A stretch of 64,000 bases of DNA from an uncultured Candidatus Melainabacteria bacterium (GTDB lineage: Bacteria; Cyanobacteriota; Vampirovibrionia; Gastranaerophilales; Gastranaerophilaceae), in the NCBI GenBank assembly GCA_934692295.1, contig CAKUTL010000003.1:1-64000 (forward strand), written 5' to 3'. A model generated the notes under the pieces. The model saw nothing but the letters and a program-made list of their open reading frames with translations. It searched no databases and had not been told where the DNA came from. Position numbers and translations under genes: made by a program. Numbering within the stretch: position 1 is the first letter of the stretch; each line of letters starts with the position of its first letter. Of the stretch, positions 45,601-55,700 are shown piece after piece.

Positions 45601-47446
45601 AAAATTCCTATTTTTAACAATTGCACTTTGCCTATCTGGTGTAAACTTTGCAAATGCAGAAAACTTAACCCTAAAAGATGTTGAATTTCCAAAACCTCCG
45701 GCATATAGAGTCGGGCTTTCAGAAGTTCCGGAAACTCAATTTGTTCAAGCAAAACAAGAAAAACCCCAAATAGAAAAGACATATGCACAAATTGGAGATA
45801 ACAAAGACTCTGCAATTACCGATATGACTTATGCAGATTTGAGCATCAGCAAATTATCTAAAGAAATCGGAAAAGAATTAGAGTATGAAGAAAATGATAT
45901 GGTTTCTGATTTAACTCTTCTTTGGCAAGGAGCTGCAACCCAAAGCGATACAATCAACTTTGCATTATACAAATTAGCTAACCCCGATGCAGATAAACCT
46001 GACAGCAAATCAATCAAAAAAGTACTATCTACTATCGCAAGTATGTCAACCCTAGTAGGAGCAAGTATGGCTAGTCCTGTATTTGCAGGTTCTTCTTTAA
46101 TCGGTGGGAATATTTTGAACATAATGTCCCAAGATACAAAGGCTCTTAACTATAAATATACTAGAGTTAATGATGCCGATATGATTATCTTGATTAGAAA
46201 GATTGAAGACCTTCAACAAAATGCAGTTAATCTTTACTACGATTATATGTCTGCCAAAAAACAACTTGAAATGACCACAAAACTTGTTGAAGAAAGACAA
46301 AGAAAATTTGAACTTGCACAAAAAAATAACGCCCCGAGAGAGCTTATTGTAATTACCGATGCGTATTACAGAACTGCAATCGACAAACAAAGAACTGCAA
46401 AATCAGACTTTTTCTCTAAACGTGCTGCACTTGAACAATTTGTAGGAAATGAAACATTTGTACAATTTGAAAAAGAATTAGAAGCTAGAGAAAACGGCGA
46501 AACGATTCAACAAAATCAAGAAGAAACAACTTCTGATAACCAAGAATATAACGACACAATCAAAAATGTAGAAAATTATACTCAAAATATTCAGTCGGAA
46601 ACAAAACCATCTTCACTACCATCAGTTGAAGAAGAAGCACAAAATTCTTACATTGACGAAAAACCTGATCCAAACTTAGACAAAATGCCTGATTTGCAAC
46701 CTTTAAATATTAAAGAGAACAAAAAATCAGAGCTTAAACCTACAATTTCAGGAGCTGCACCAATAGATGAATCTTTTGAACTCGAAAAAATAGCTTTTGG
46801 CAAGAAAAAAACGGAAATTTTGACAAATGATTCCGAAGAAGAAGAAGAAAGTGTTCAACCTTCTAAAAAACATAAAAAAACACCAAAAGTAAAAAAAGAG
46901 AAAAAACAAAAAATTAAACCTGAAAAAGTTAAGAAAACAAAAGAACATAAAGTAAAACCTAAAAAGGAAAAAGAAGTTACAACAACGACGAAAAAGAAAA
47001 GTAGCGCAAGAAAATCTACGGTAGAAGAGCTTGAACCTCAATTTGAGTTCAAAAAACACGATAAATATTCAACTAAAGGCTTTATCTTTTTACACGGGCA
47101 AGATAAAGAAACTGCAAAGCGACAATCTCCACATTATGCTTTGCCAAATCCTGAAGCTCAACAAGCTCAACTTCAAACCCTATATCCAAATCTAACCCCA
47201 AATACTACGACGTCTAAAAAGAAAAACAAACGTAATAAACAAGAACAACAAACTCAGGAGCAACCGGTACAAACAACACCAACAACAAATGAGAATGGAT
47301 TGCTACCGCTTACACCAATCGTTCACCCATCACAAGTTCAGGAAAATAACATAAAATATAACCTTCCTCCACTGGATGAAATCAAGGCACCTGCTCTTGA
47401 CGGGCATGGATACTCAATCCACGACTACGGAGATATGGCATTTTAA
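45590..47446 (+). CDS. Secreted orphan, paralogue B with Lys-rich and Gln-rich tail
   Basis: 618 residues; signal peptide (about 1-24) ending ANA. Its N-terminal half repeats the paralogue A core (LLWQGAATQSDTINFALYKLA, then a Gly/Ala/Ser hydrophobic segment and a coiled coil). The C-terminal 300 residues are low-complexity: acidic and Gln-rich, then strongly basic (KHKKTPKVKKEKKQK-type), then Pro/Gln-rich. The first 11 bp overlap paralogue A, indicating a coupled pair. Possibly an envelope-spanning or surface protein; I do not recognise it. Confidence 0.8.
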   Translation: MLNKKFLFLTIALCLSGVNFANAENLTLKDVEFPKPPAYRVGLSEVPETQFVQAKQEKPQIEKTYAQIGDNKDSAITDMTYADLSISKLSKEIGKELEYEENDMVSDLTLLWQGAATQSDTINFALYKLANPDADKPDSKSIKKVLSTIASMSTLVGASMASPVFAGSSLIGGNILNIMSQDTKALNYKYTRVNDADMIILIRKIEDLQQNAVNLYYDYMSAKKQLEMTTKLVEERQRKFELAQKNNAPRELIVITDAYYRTAIDKQRTAKSDFFSKRAALEQFVGNETFVQFEKELEARENGETIQQNQEETTSDNQEYNDTIKNVENYTQNIQSETKPSSLPSVEEEAQNSYIDEKPDPNLDKMPDLQPLNIKENKKSELKPTISGAAPIDESFELEKIAFGKKKTEILTNDSEEEEESVQPSKKHKKTPKVKKEKKQKIKPEKVKKTKEHKVKPKKEKEVTTTTKKKSSARKSTVEELEPQFEFKKHDKYSTKGFIFLHGQDKETAKRQSPHYALPNPEAQQAQLQTLYPNLTPNTTTSKKKNKRNKQEQQTQEQPVQTTPTTNENGLLPLTPIVHPSQVQENNIKYNLPPLDEIKAPALDGHGYSIHDYGDMAF

Positions 47447-47448
47447 TT

Positions 47449-48099
47449 ATGAAACTTATTCCATACGAAATTCGCAACGGCAAAGAAAATATGCAAATCG
47501 ATAGCGACTTGCTGGATTTTGCAATAAAAAATAATCTTCAAGAACCTATTTTCAGATTGTACGCTTGGAGTCCTGCCTGCGTTTCTCTTGGAAGAAACCA
47601 AAAAGATGATTTTCTTGACTACGAATTTCTCAAATCAAAAAATATCGATGTCGTAAGACGTTTAACCGGCGGAAGAGCGTTATTACACGACAACGAAATT
47701 ACATACAGCTTTATCTGCCCTGAAACTTATCTCAAAAATGGAAGCCATATTGTTTCATCTTACAAAGAAATTTCTCAAATCTTGATTGATAAATTTCACA
47801 AACTTGGAATTGATTTATCATTCGGAACTTCCAAACCAATAAAAACAGGCTTTGACTATTGTATGCTTATTTCAACAGGTGCAGACCTTTGCTACAATGG
47901 GAAAAAGTTAATTGGTTCGGCACAATGCAGAAGCCATAGATATATTCTACAGCACGGCTCTATCCTATACGATTACGACAAAAACCTTCTTGAAGAAATA
48001 TTTAAAGAAAAAGTTTCAACAGAAGAAATAATCTCAATAAAAGAAATTAATCCAAAGTTGTCAAAAAAAGAAATAATTGATATACTGAACAAGTGGTAA
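47449..48099 (+). CDS. Lipoate ligase/octanoyltransferase family protein (LipM/LplA-like)
   Basis: 216 residues of the biotin/lipoate A/B protein ligase family: RRLTGGRALLHDNEITYS and KLIGSAQCRSHRYILQHGSI are the substrate-binding blocks. It would attach octanoate or lipoate to carrier proteins such as GcvH, 5 kb upstream. The short length and the cysteine in GFDYCMLI region leave LipM-type octanoyl transfer possible. It starts 2 bp after paralogue B. Confidence 0.87.
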   Translation: MKLIPYEIRNGKENMQIDSDLLDFAIKNNLQEPIFRLYAWSPACVSLGRNQKDDFLDYEFLKSKNIDVVRRLTGGRALLHDNEITYSFICPETYLKNGSHIVSSYKEISQILIDKFHKLGIDLSFGTSKPIKTGFDYCMLISTGADLCYNGKKLIGSAQCRSHRYILQHGSILYDYDKNLLEEIFKEKVSTEEIISIKEINPKLSKKEIIDILNKW

Positions 48100-48121
48100 A
48101 TATTTGGAGTTTTTTGTAAAG

Positions 48122-48877
48122 ATGAGAAATAAACGCAAAGGAAATATTACGTTATCTCAAACAGTTTTAATTGTAGGGATTGTTGCACTCTTATTATTTG
48201 TAATGATTTTAGTACCGTTTTACAAATCATATCAACAAAAATTAGCCATCGTAAAATATCAAAAAGCATACGCTTTACTCCAACAAGCAAACAGAATGTA
48301 TTCTCTTGTGAGCGGAGAACCAATGAACAAATACAATCCTTCTTTATCTGTTAATGTATTTGCCGAAACATATTTCACTCCATATTTACAAATTTCAGAA
48401 TACTGTAAGGGAAAACAAGATAGTTGCTGGAATTCACCACAATACAAAGATTTAAAAAATCGTAAAAAATCAAACATGGCACTATACAGTATAATCCTTG
48501 ATGATAATACAACCATTGGTTTCCATAAAAACAAACAAGGTTTAATGTCAATTATTTTAGATACAAACGGAAAAACAGGTGAAAATACTTTAGGAAAAGA
48601 TATTTTTGTCTTCTCTTTTTATGACAGCGAAAACCATCCAAAACTTTGCAATGAAAAACCATCGCAAAACATTCCAAATGGGATACACTTTGGCGGCTAT
48701 GACAAATGCGGAATTCCGCAAGATACTTTAGAATATAATGACATAATTTCTAAAAAAGGATTTGACACCTGCAATAAAAACGCTGAAACAAATGAACTCG
48801 GACTGGGAGCAGGAACAGGTTGTGGTGCATTGTTAAAAATAAACAATTGGTCAATGGACAAAAACTACCCTTGGTAG
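48122..48877 (+). CDS. Divergent pilin-like protein
   Basis: 251 residues from the ATG at 48122; a TTG at 48104 is an alternative. A basic leader MRNKRKGNITLSQ is followed by a hydrophobic helix (TVLIVGIVALLLFVMILV). The canonical Glu+5 is not clearly present, so prepilin processing is uncertain. The later LDTNGKTGENTLGKDIF matches the D-x-NG motif of the other pilin-like proteins and supports membership. Confidence 0.75.
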   Translation: MRNKRKGNITLSQTVLIVGIVALLLFVMILVPFYKSYQQKLAIVKYQKAYALLQQANRMYSLVSGEPMNKYNPSLSVNVFAETYFTPYLQISEYCKGKQDSCWNSPQYKDLKNRKKSNMALYSIILDDNTTIGFHKNKQGLMSIILDTNGKTGENTLGKDIFVFSFYDSENHPKLCNEKPSQNIPNGIHFGGYDKCGIPQDTLEYNDIISKKGFDTCNKNAETNELGLGAGTGCGALLKINNWSMDKNYPW

Positions 48878-48915
48878 TATCATAGACTTAGCATAGCAAT
48901 TAAAAGGGATGTAGA

Positions 48916-49917
48916 ATGAGAAATAAAAATATAAAAGCAATGATTATGGCTGCAGGTATGGGTTCAAGATTAGAACCACTTACTCTCTTAATGCCAAAAC
49001 CATTGATTCCGGTAATGAATATGCCGTTAATGGATATTTTACTATCTCAACTTTCAGAACTCGGAGTAAAAGACGTTATTTCTAACACATATTATCTTGC
49101 TGACCAAATTATTGACCGATACAAAAAAAATAATCTTGGAATAAATTTCAACTACATTAAAGAAACAAAACTATCCGGAACTGCCGGCGGCGTAAAGAAA
49201 TGCCAACATTTCTTTGATGAAAGAGAAGATTTTATAGTTATGTCTGGGGACGTTTTGACAAATGCAGACATAAAAAAAGGTATTGAAATTCACAAAAAAT
49301 CAAATGCGATTGCAACAATCGGAATAAAACAAATCCCACATGAACACGTTTCTCATTTCGGGGTAGTAGTTACAGATGAAAACGGATTTATTACAGAATT
49401 TCAAGAAAAACCACCTGTTGATGAGGCTAAAAGCAACTTTATCAATACAGGAATTTATATTTTTAACTACAAAATTTTTGACTATATTCCGGAAAACACC
49501 TTCTACGATTTTGCAAAAAATGTATTTCCTAAATTGTTAGAAGAAAAAGCAATTAACACATTTGAAGTATCTGAATATTGGAATGATGTAGGAACAATTT
49601 CACAATACAAACAATCAATTCAAGACGTATTCAATGGCGTTTGTAAAATTAAACACCCACAAATTACAGAAACCAATCTTGGGACATATGTTTCAGGAAA
49701 AACCAAAATACCGGAAACAGTAAGATTTGTCGGAAATAATGTTGTAGGGAATAATTGCAAACTCGGAGAATACATCAAACTTGAAAACTGTATCGTTTTA
49801 GATAATGCAGAAATCAAAACAGGTTCAGAGTTGACGGATTGCATAATCCTTCCATCAGAAAAAACACTTGGGGCAAAGCAAACCAAGCAAGAACTAAAAA
49901 CTGTAACAGTAAAATAA
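48916..49917 (+). CDS. NDP-sugar pyrophosphorylase (mannose-1-phosphate guanylyltransferase-like)
   Basis: 333 residues. The nucleotide-binding MIMAAGMGSRLEPLTLLMPKPLIP and the VMSGDVLTN metal site identify the sugar nucleotidyltransferase family; a C-terminal left-handed beta-helix-like tail (about 240-333) has hexapeptide character (GNNVVGNNCKLG). Substrate (GDP-mannose, dTDP-glucose or UDP-sugar) cannot be assigned by eye. Likely feeds surface glycans. Confidence 0.88.
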   Translation: MRNKNIKAMIMAAGMGSRLEPLTLLMPKPLIPVMNMPLMDILLSQLSELGVKDVISNTYYLADQIIDRYKKNNLGINFNYIKETKLSGTAGGVKKCQHFFDEREDFIVMSGDVLTNADIKKGIEIHKKSNAIATIGIKQIPHEHVSHFGVVVTDENGFITEFQEKPPVDEAKSNFINTGIYIFNYKIFDYIPENTFYDFAKNVFPKLLEEKAINTFEVSEYWNDVGTISQYKQSIQDVFNGVCKIKHPQITETNLGTYVSGKTKIPETVRFVGNNVVGNNCKLGEYIKLENCIVLDNAEIKTGSELTDCIILPSEKTLGAKQTKQELKTVTVK

Positions 49918-49965
49918 GCTCTTGATTTTTGAAGGATTTAATGATATTCTGATGAAGAACGAGAG

Positions 49966-50140
49966 TTACCGTGGGCGATGGCATTCTCCAAAAATTGACT
50001 AAATATTAAGTTCTATGAGAGGATAGATTGCTTAGCACCACAAAAAATTGAATACTACCGTGAGCTATGGCACTCTGCCGAACAAAAGTTGACTAAATGT
50101 CAAGTTTTGTGAGAGGGAAGGTTGCGTAGCACCGCAAGTA
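49966..50140 (+). repeat. Two diverged tandem units upstream of tRNA-Met
   Basis: Units at about 49966-50050 and 50056-50140 share TACCGTG, TATGGCA/GATGGCA, TTGACTAAAT, GAGAGG and TAGCACC in the same order, about 80 percent alike by eye. The first 20 nt of each also resemble the tRNA-Met 5' flank and start (CTACCGTGGGACTATGGC). They may be eroded tRNA-flank duplications or small structured RNAs. Confidence 0.6.
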
Positions 50141-50169
50141 AACAATTAATCAAAACCGATAACTACCGT

Positions 50170-50244
<75 letters not shown>

Positions 50245-50253
50245 TTTAAAATC

Positions 50254-50276
50254 AAGAGCCGAAAGGCTCTTTTTTA
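50254..50276 (+). terminator. Terminator after tRNA-Met
   Basis: AAGAGCC-GAAA-GGCTCTT with a GAAA tetraloop followed by TTTT. Confidence 0.85.
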
Positions 50277-50332
50277 GTGGCTTTCTGCGTTCTAGCATAT
50301 TTTGTCAAAATTCGCAAAAAATTACAAAATCG

Positions 50333-50566
50333 CTATAACTCGTTGTCTGCTTGTATTTCAGAAGTTCGAACCTCTTTAGACGTCAGCTTTTTTCGTTCAA
50401 AAATAGCGTCAGCCAAGACTTTTCCAATATTTTTCGGACAATATTTGTATTTTGCAACTTCACAAAGAAGTTCAAATAATTGTTGGTATAAAGAAGCACA
50501 TTCTTCTTTTGAATATTCAACATCATCAAATTTTATAATTAAGCCAACATCTTTTCTGATTTTCAT
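50333..50566 (-). CDS. Small orphan protein (77 aa)
   Basis: A 77-residue helical protein (KFDDVEYSKEECASLYQQLFELLCEV). No Shine-Dalgarno is visible. It sits directly after tRNA-Met in opposite orientation. No family recognised; it may be a remnant of an element inserted beside the tRNA. Confidence 0.45.
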   Translation of the reverse strand: MKIRKDVGLIIKFDDVEYSKEECASLYQQLFELLCEVAKYKYCPKNIGKVLADAIFERKKLTSKEVRTSEIQADNEL

Positions 50567-50604
50567 AAAAAATTTTTAATGAGAAATTTTTCCAAGTCAA
50601 AAAT

Positions 50605-50736
50605 TTATATTTCAGAAATTAATTTTTTAATCTCAAATAAATTTTTTATAATTTCTAAAATTTCATATTGGCTAAAATTATTTACAAGAATTTTTATTTT
50701 GTCTAAAAAGTTCGAGTTTTGACTCTTAATGTCCAT
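50605..50736 (-). CDS. Possible 43-residue peptide
   Basis: An ATG-started frame upstream of the 77-aa gene on the same strand encodes an amphipathic Ile/Lys/Asn-rich helix (FLDKIKILVNNFSQYEILEI). AGGAAG lies about 20 nt before the ATG, too far for a normal site. In such AT-rich sequence a frame of this size can occur by chance. The remainder of 50567-50807 holds nothing else I can support. Confidence 0.25.
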   Translation of the reverse strand: MDIKSQNSNFLDKIKILVNNFSQYEILEIIKNLFEIKKLISEI

Positions 50737-50807
50737 TTTTTAAATTTTAAAGTAATCTTCCTTTTTGAGGAGGATTATTTTTTATGGGACAGGGGCAAAT
50801 TACAATT

Positions 50808-51503
50808 CTAATTCCAAGCTTTTGACCAGTTTGGATATGAATTGTGTAAATAATCCATATTATGATATTTCAAAATCCATTCAGAACAACGATAACCATT
50901 CCTACCATTACCGGAATAATGCGTATTATCACAAGATGCTGCATCTGCCATTCCTCTAGCCCGAACAACCCCGCTATCTGACACATAAAAGGCAAAAGCA
51001 TCTCGTCCAACAATATTAGGTCCACTTTGACCATTTATATCAATATTTAACGGCCAATTATCGCTATATGCCCAACCGCCATTAGGAAGTCCCAGTGTAA
51101 AAGTCATTCCATTATTAAGAACCCCTGACATTTGATAACGACCTGCAAATTCTCCGGTTTTCGTTTTACCGTCAAGCGATTTATACTCAATATCTCCCAA
51201 ACAAGCCGTATGTTCACCCGCCCTACAAGTTTGAAGAACATTCATATTTGCTTTCAACAATGGAGGCAGAGTATAATTCAAAACATCCATTAAATAATTA
51301 CTATTACAGTTTGACAGCCCTTCACACTCCTGCGAAATCTTTGTAAATCCTTGAGAAAAAATTGAAACAGCCTCTAAAACTTGTGATACCGTTTGAATTT
51401 CTTTATATTTTTGCACCAATGCAGGAATAGTAATTGCAGAAATGACCCCAATAATTCCAACTGTTATTAATACTTCTGATAACGTAAAACCAACTTTTTT
51501 CAT
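50808..51503 (-). CDS. Type IV pilin-like protein
   Basis: 231 residues from the ATG at 51503: MKKVGFTLSEVLITVGIIGV. IDINGQSGPNIVGRDAF is the shared late motif. The 5' leader TTGAATATATTAGAT before the ATG is almost identical to that of the next pilin-like gene and lacks a Shine-Dalgarno. The pair at 50.8-52.3 kb is a tandem duplication, since diverged in the C-terminal domain. Confidence 0.88.
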   Translation of the reverse strand: MKKVGFTLSEVLITVGIIGVISAITIPALVQKYKEIQTVSQVLEAVSIFSQGFTKISQECEGLSNCNSNYLMDVLNYTLPPLLKANMNVLQTCRAGEHTACLGDIEYKSLDGKTKTGEFAGRYQMSGVLNNGMTFTLGLPNGGWAYSDNWPLNIDINGQSGPNIVGRDAFAFYVSDSGVVRARGMADAASCDNTHYSGNGRNGYRCSEWILKYHNMDYLHNSYPNWSKAWN

Positions 51504-51575
51504 ATCTAATATATTCAATTTATAATTAATACCTTAAATTTTCTATATCTTTTTAACTTTCATGATTTATAATCT

Positions 51576-52331
51576 TTATTTTAAAAAACTATCCCAATAA
51601 TTTTGGTCTTCATTATAAGGATTTATATTTTTTATTGCATAATAAGCACAAGCAGTTTGGGTTTCAAATGAACCATTAGGATTACAATACTCTTTGCCTG
51701 TACGAGAAAAATTATATTGCCAACGGGTATCAGTAGTGTTGTTTTCATCTGGTTGCCCCATAGGAATTACTGTTCCTTTTGTTGTAAATATAAATATAAA
51801 AAAATCATATCCATACCTGTTTGGACCACCCAGACCATTGATATCTACACACACAATTGGACCATTTTCATTTGGATAAGGGGAATCATTAAAGATGTAC
51901 ATTCTACCAGAGGAATCTACTTTAAAACCACTGTTATCGCAAACATTTGTAGTTATCTTTCCCGCCATTGTACGAATTGTATGTACCTTTTGAATTTCAA
52001 ATTGGTTTGTTGTAACTTTTCCACTATTCGTTAAAGATGCCAAATATGTTGGAAAAATTTTATGTACAAAAGTACTCCAATTACCAGATAAAGAGGCAGT
52101 ATAATTAGAATTTCGATCGGCTCTTTCAGTAAATTCAGAGATTGTAATTCCATAATCATTGTAAAATCTTTTTGAAATTTGATTTAAATCAGAATAAGTT
52201 TTTTTTAGTTGAACCCGAAGTTCGTATGTTTTAACTTTATGAATAAGTGTTGGAATTGTTATTGCAGCGACAACCCCAATAATTCCAACGGTTATTAATA
52301 CTTCTGATAACGTAAAACCAAAATTTTTCAT
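51576..52331 (-). CDS. Type IV pilin-like protein
   Basis: 251 residues from the ATG at 52331: MKNFGFTLSEVLITVGIIGV. VDINGLGGPNRYGYDFF is the shared late motif. A good promoter (TTGACT-16-TATAAT) places the transcription start about 8 nt before the ATG, so the leader is almost absent. A divergent XRE regulator starts 79 bp upstream, echoing the pilin/XRE pair at 22.7 kb. Confidence 0.88.
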   Translation of the reverse strand: MKNFGFTLSEVLITVGIIGVVAAITIPTLIHKVKTYELRVQLKKTYSDLNQISKRFYNDYGITISEFTERADRNSNYTASLSGNWSTFVHKIFPTYLASLTNSGKVTTNQFEIQKVHTIRTMAGKITTNVCDNSGFKVDSSGRMYIFNDSPYPNENGPIVCVDINGLGGPNRYGYDFFIFIFTTKGTVIPMGQPDENNTTDTRWQYNFSRTGKEYCNPNGSFETQTACAYYAIKNINPYNEDQNYWDSFLK

Positions 52332-52345
52332 ACTTAATATATTCA

Positions 52346-52373
52346 ATTATATGTGAATATAATTATAAGTCAA
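52346..52373 (-). promoter_or_regulatory. Promoter of the distal pilin-like gene
   Basis: On the minus strand, TTGACT (52368-52373), 16 nt, TATAAT (52346-52351). Confidence 0.6.
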
Positions 52374-52409
52374 TACCCAAATATGTCCATAATATAAGAT
52401 AATAAAATT

Positions 52410-52637
52410 ATGGATAAAAAAGATATACTAAAACAAATTGGGAAGAATATCCAAAGAATTCGCCAAGAAAAAGGCTATACTCAAGAAACATTTTCCGAAC
52501 TCATGGGCTGTTCATGGAGTTACGTTGCAAAAATGGAATCTGGTATTTTGAATTTATCCATCGGTAAAATAACCGAAATCGCAAATTATCTGAATGTAGA
52601 TATTAATTTAATTTTAGAAATAAAAAATAAATCCTAA
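52410..52637 (+). CDS. XRE-family helix-turn-helix regulator
   Basis: A 75-residue single HTH domain: IGKNIQRIRQEKGYTQETFSE and SWSYVAKMESG form helices 1-4. No ribosome site is seen. It lies between divergent pilin-like genes and the giant effector-like gene (123 bp downstream), so it could control either. Similar in size and setting to the XRE protein at 22741-22959. Confidence 0.82.
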   Translation: MDKKDILKQIGKNIQRIRQEKGYTQETFSELMGCSWSYVAKMESGILNLSIGKITEIANYLNVDINLILEIKNKS

Positions 52638-52698
52638 TAATTCAACTTTGAATTTATACTCCATTATTTTACAAATTGTAACTATTTTTGAATATTGC

Positions 52699-52726
52699 TA
52701 AAGGAAACCTGAAAACCTGCCGATAA
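52699..52726 (+). promoter_or_regulatory. Sigma-28-like promoter of the giant effector-like gene
   Basis: TAAA (52699-52702), 16 nt, GCCGATAA (52719-52726). The FliA consensus is TAAAGTTT-N11-GCCGATAA, that is 15 nt after TAAA. The -10 octamer is an exact match. An AGGAG site follows 9 nt before the ATG. Confidence 0.55.
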
Positions 52727-52760
52727 GTATATAGAAAGTATCAAGCAGGAGTAGTCTGCC

Positions 52761-55700
52761 ATGGGTAGCAATGTAAATTTAATCTCTCAAATAGTGCAAT
52801 CTTCCAATTTGCAAGGTAGCAATTTGGAAGCTCTAAAAGCACGACTTGCAACAATGTCAGAGGCAGAACTACAAGCAGAATTGTCAAAAAATCTCAATGG
52901 AGATAAAATTGACTATAACAAAGGTGTTGCAGTTGAACGTACCTCTCCAGAATCTAATGAACAAATCGATAACAAGCCTAATGAGTCTTACACCGATGAA
53001 AATGGAAACGAAGTTTCTATATATAAAGACGGTGATGAAGTTGTTGAGCGAAAAATAAAATCAAAAGATGAAAAGGGAAATATAGTTGAAACTACGGTAT
53101 CTTACACCAACGGGAAACCGGCAACTCAAACTATATCAAAAAACGGAAACACCGTTCAAACAACAAAATACAAATATGAAACATCACAAGACGGTAGCCC
53201 CATTGTTGTTTTAGAAACAACAGAAAAAGGTTCTACCGAAACTCAAACCGTAGTATCACAAATTGATGAAAACGGAAATTACAAAACTGATGATGCCATT
53301 TTAACAAGAGAAAAGAAACCAAACGGAGAAATAAATTTATACAATTTTAAAAATGGGAATAAATATCTCGCAAAAAAATCAGAAATTAGAGATGGAAAAA
53401 CTTATTACTCAGAATTTTCTTATGATGAATCAGGAATTCCGACAGAATTTGAATATCTGGTGAATTCTGACAACACAACAGTTTTAACAAAAACAATTAC
53501 GAATAAAGGAACAAAAGAAGAAGCAACTATAACAACAAAAGATGTTGGGGATAATAAAATTCTTCAAATAAAAGAGGACAAATCCGGAGTTCTCAAAACT
53601 CTTTTTGAAAGAACAGAAGATTCTAATAACCAAGTAGTGCATTCTTACCAGTTTATTGGGAAAGATGGTTCTAGAAAAATCTTAACCAAGAATGAAGAAA
53701 ATAATACTTACATTGAAACAACTATCAGCCCTAAAGGCGATAAACTTGTAAAATATTTAGATGCAGATAGGAATGTTGTATCTACACATTTTGAACTCAA
53801 TGAACAAGAAAAGCGTACTCAATTTTACGAAAATCTTGGTTTGGATAGAACCAAAATGCAGAAAAAAGGTAAAATTGTAACCGTACAAGTTCCTGATAAA
53901 AGTAAAGGAACTCACACTGTTCGCAATGGTTGGGGTTCGGGTGCTGTTACAGAACAACAGGTTTGGAATAGCTACAATGATATGAAATTTGTTGTTATTG
54001 GACAAGTAAAGCATGGTGGCTATTATCTCGTTCGAGGAACAGGTGATAATTCTAAAAATCTATATTACTTAACCTCTGATATGAAAAAAGTTGCAGATGC
54101 ACAAACCGTAAAAAACAAACAATTATTTGCGGAAGGTGAAACTCATTCTGCACAAGTTGTTATGAATGGACTATGTGAAGAATCGTCAGGAGGGTTTTCA
54201 ACACAGGGTGCTAGTCTTGGGGCAAACGTCAAATATGTTTTAACTGGAAACAAAGATTCTCGAGGGAATAATATTGCAGTTGACCAATTTGGAAGAACAG
54301 TTATAATTGATAAAACTCATGTTTTATCCAAAAATGATGTTGTTATTGCTTCTGATTTAGATTTGGCTAAACTTTATTATAGACAAGATATTCAACAAAA
54401 ACCAGAAGTTGCACATAAGGCAACAATAGCTCTAATGAATTCAAATATGCAATGTGCAAAAGAAGCTTTAACCGCACAACTAAATAATGATGGATGGGCT
54501 GCAAAAACAGGAGAAGCAATTTCTAGAATTTGGGGTTCAGATAATACAATAGAAAAAGTTCGAGCAGATTTATCAGAGTATAAAAAAATTATAAACGAAT
54601 TGAATCAATATGCGTCGAAAAATGATACTGCAGGGTTTAAAAAAGCATTTAAAAAATATTTTGGCGTTAATTTTAATCAAAATGCAATAGCACAATATAG
54701 CACATATCCATCAGATGGAAACTATCAAAAAGCTTTTGGAACTCAAAACAATATCGTAAAAAGAATTTTAGACTACAACCAATCTCAACGCATTGCAGGT
54801 GAAGCCGTTAAAGGTGGAATAAAATTCGTTTCAGCAGTTGCTGCCGGAACAGGCTGGGGAGTAGCTGTAACAGCTTTAGTTAGTGCAGGTGTTGAAATTA
54901 GCGATAGAGCTTCTTCTAATGACGGAATAGCCTCATTAAATACAAAAGACTTGGCTTTAACAGTCGGATTAGATACGTTAACAACTGCAGCCGGTATAAA
55001 AGTTGCTCAAGGTATTAATGCTGCAACATCCACAATGGCAAAAGGTGCAAAATTGACAAATTTGGCACTAAACGCTGCTGCTGATACGACTCTTGGTGCT
55101 GCCTCAGAATATATGACAACAGGAGATGTAACATTACAAGGAACTCTGACAAATATGGCAACAAGCGTTGGAGGTGGTGTTGGATTAAATTACGGAACTA
55201 AAGTCGCTGCAAAAATCAAAGCACATCTGAAAAAACAGCCTAACCCTACAATCTATACAAAAGCGGAAATAAAAGCTAATATTGCACAGTTATTAAATGG
55301 AAAACCAACCGATCGTTCTAATTTGATTTGGTTATCTGCAGATGGTGATTTGGCAAAATATGGAATTAAGACTTATAAAGACTTAGTAAATTCTCCAATT
55401 TGCTCTAATGCAGATAGAGCAGTAATAAAGAGATTATATAATCAAGCTCAAAAACTAGGTTATAAAAAATTCTTGGATGAAAATCTTGACATCCTTGTCG
55501 GATTTGCATCTCAATATAAAACACATAATGGGAAAATAAGCTCTATAGTTTATGATAATTTAACTGCCGGTCAATATGCAAATATCAAAAGTGTTATTGA
55601 GCAAGCAAGATCAGGGAATATCACACCTGAACACATAGAAGCAATAAATAAAAGAATTGATATGTCAACACCATACCAATTGATGAAATTTATTGATAAT

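Noticed and set aside
46748..47059. Phe-rich minus-strand frame
   Set aside because: It is the antisense of the Lys-rich (AAA/AAG) tail of secreted paralogue B.
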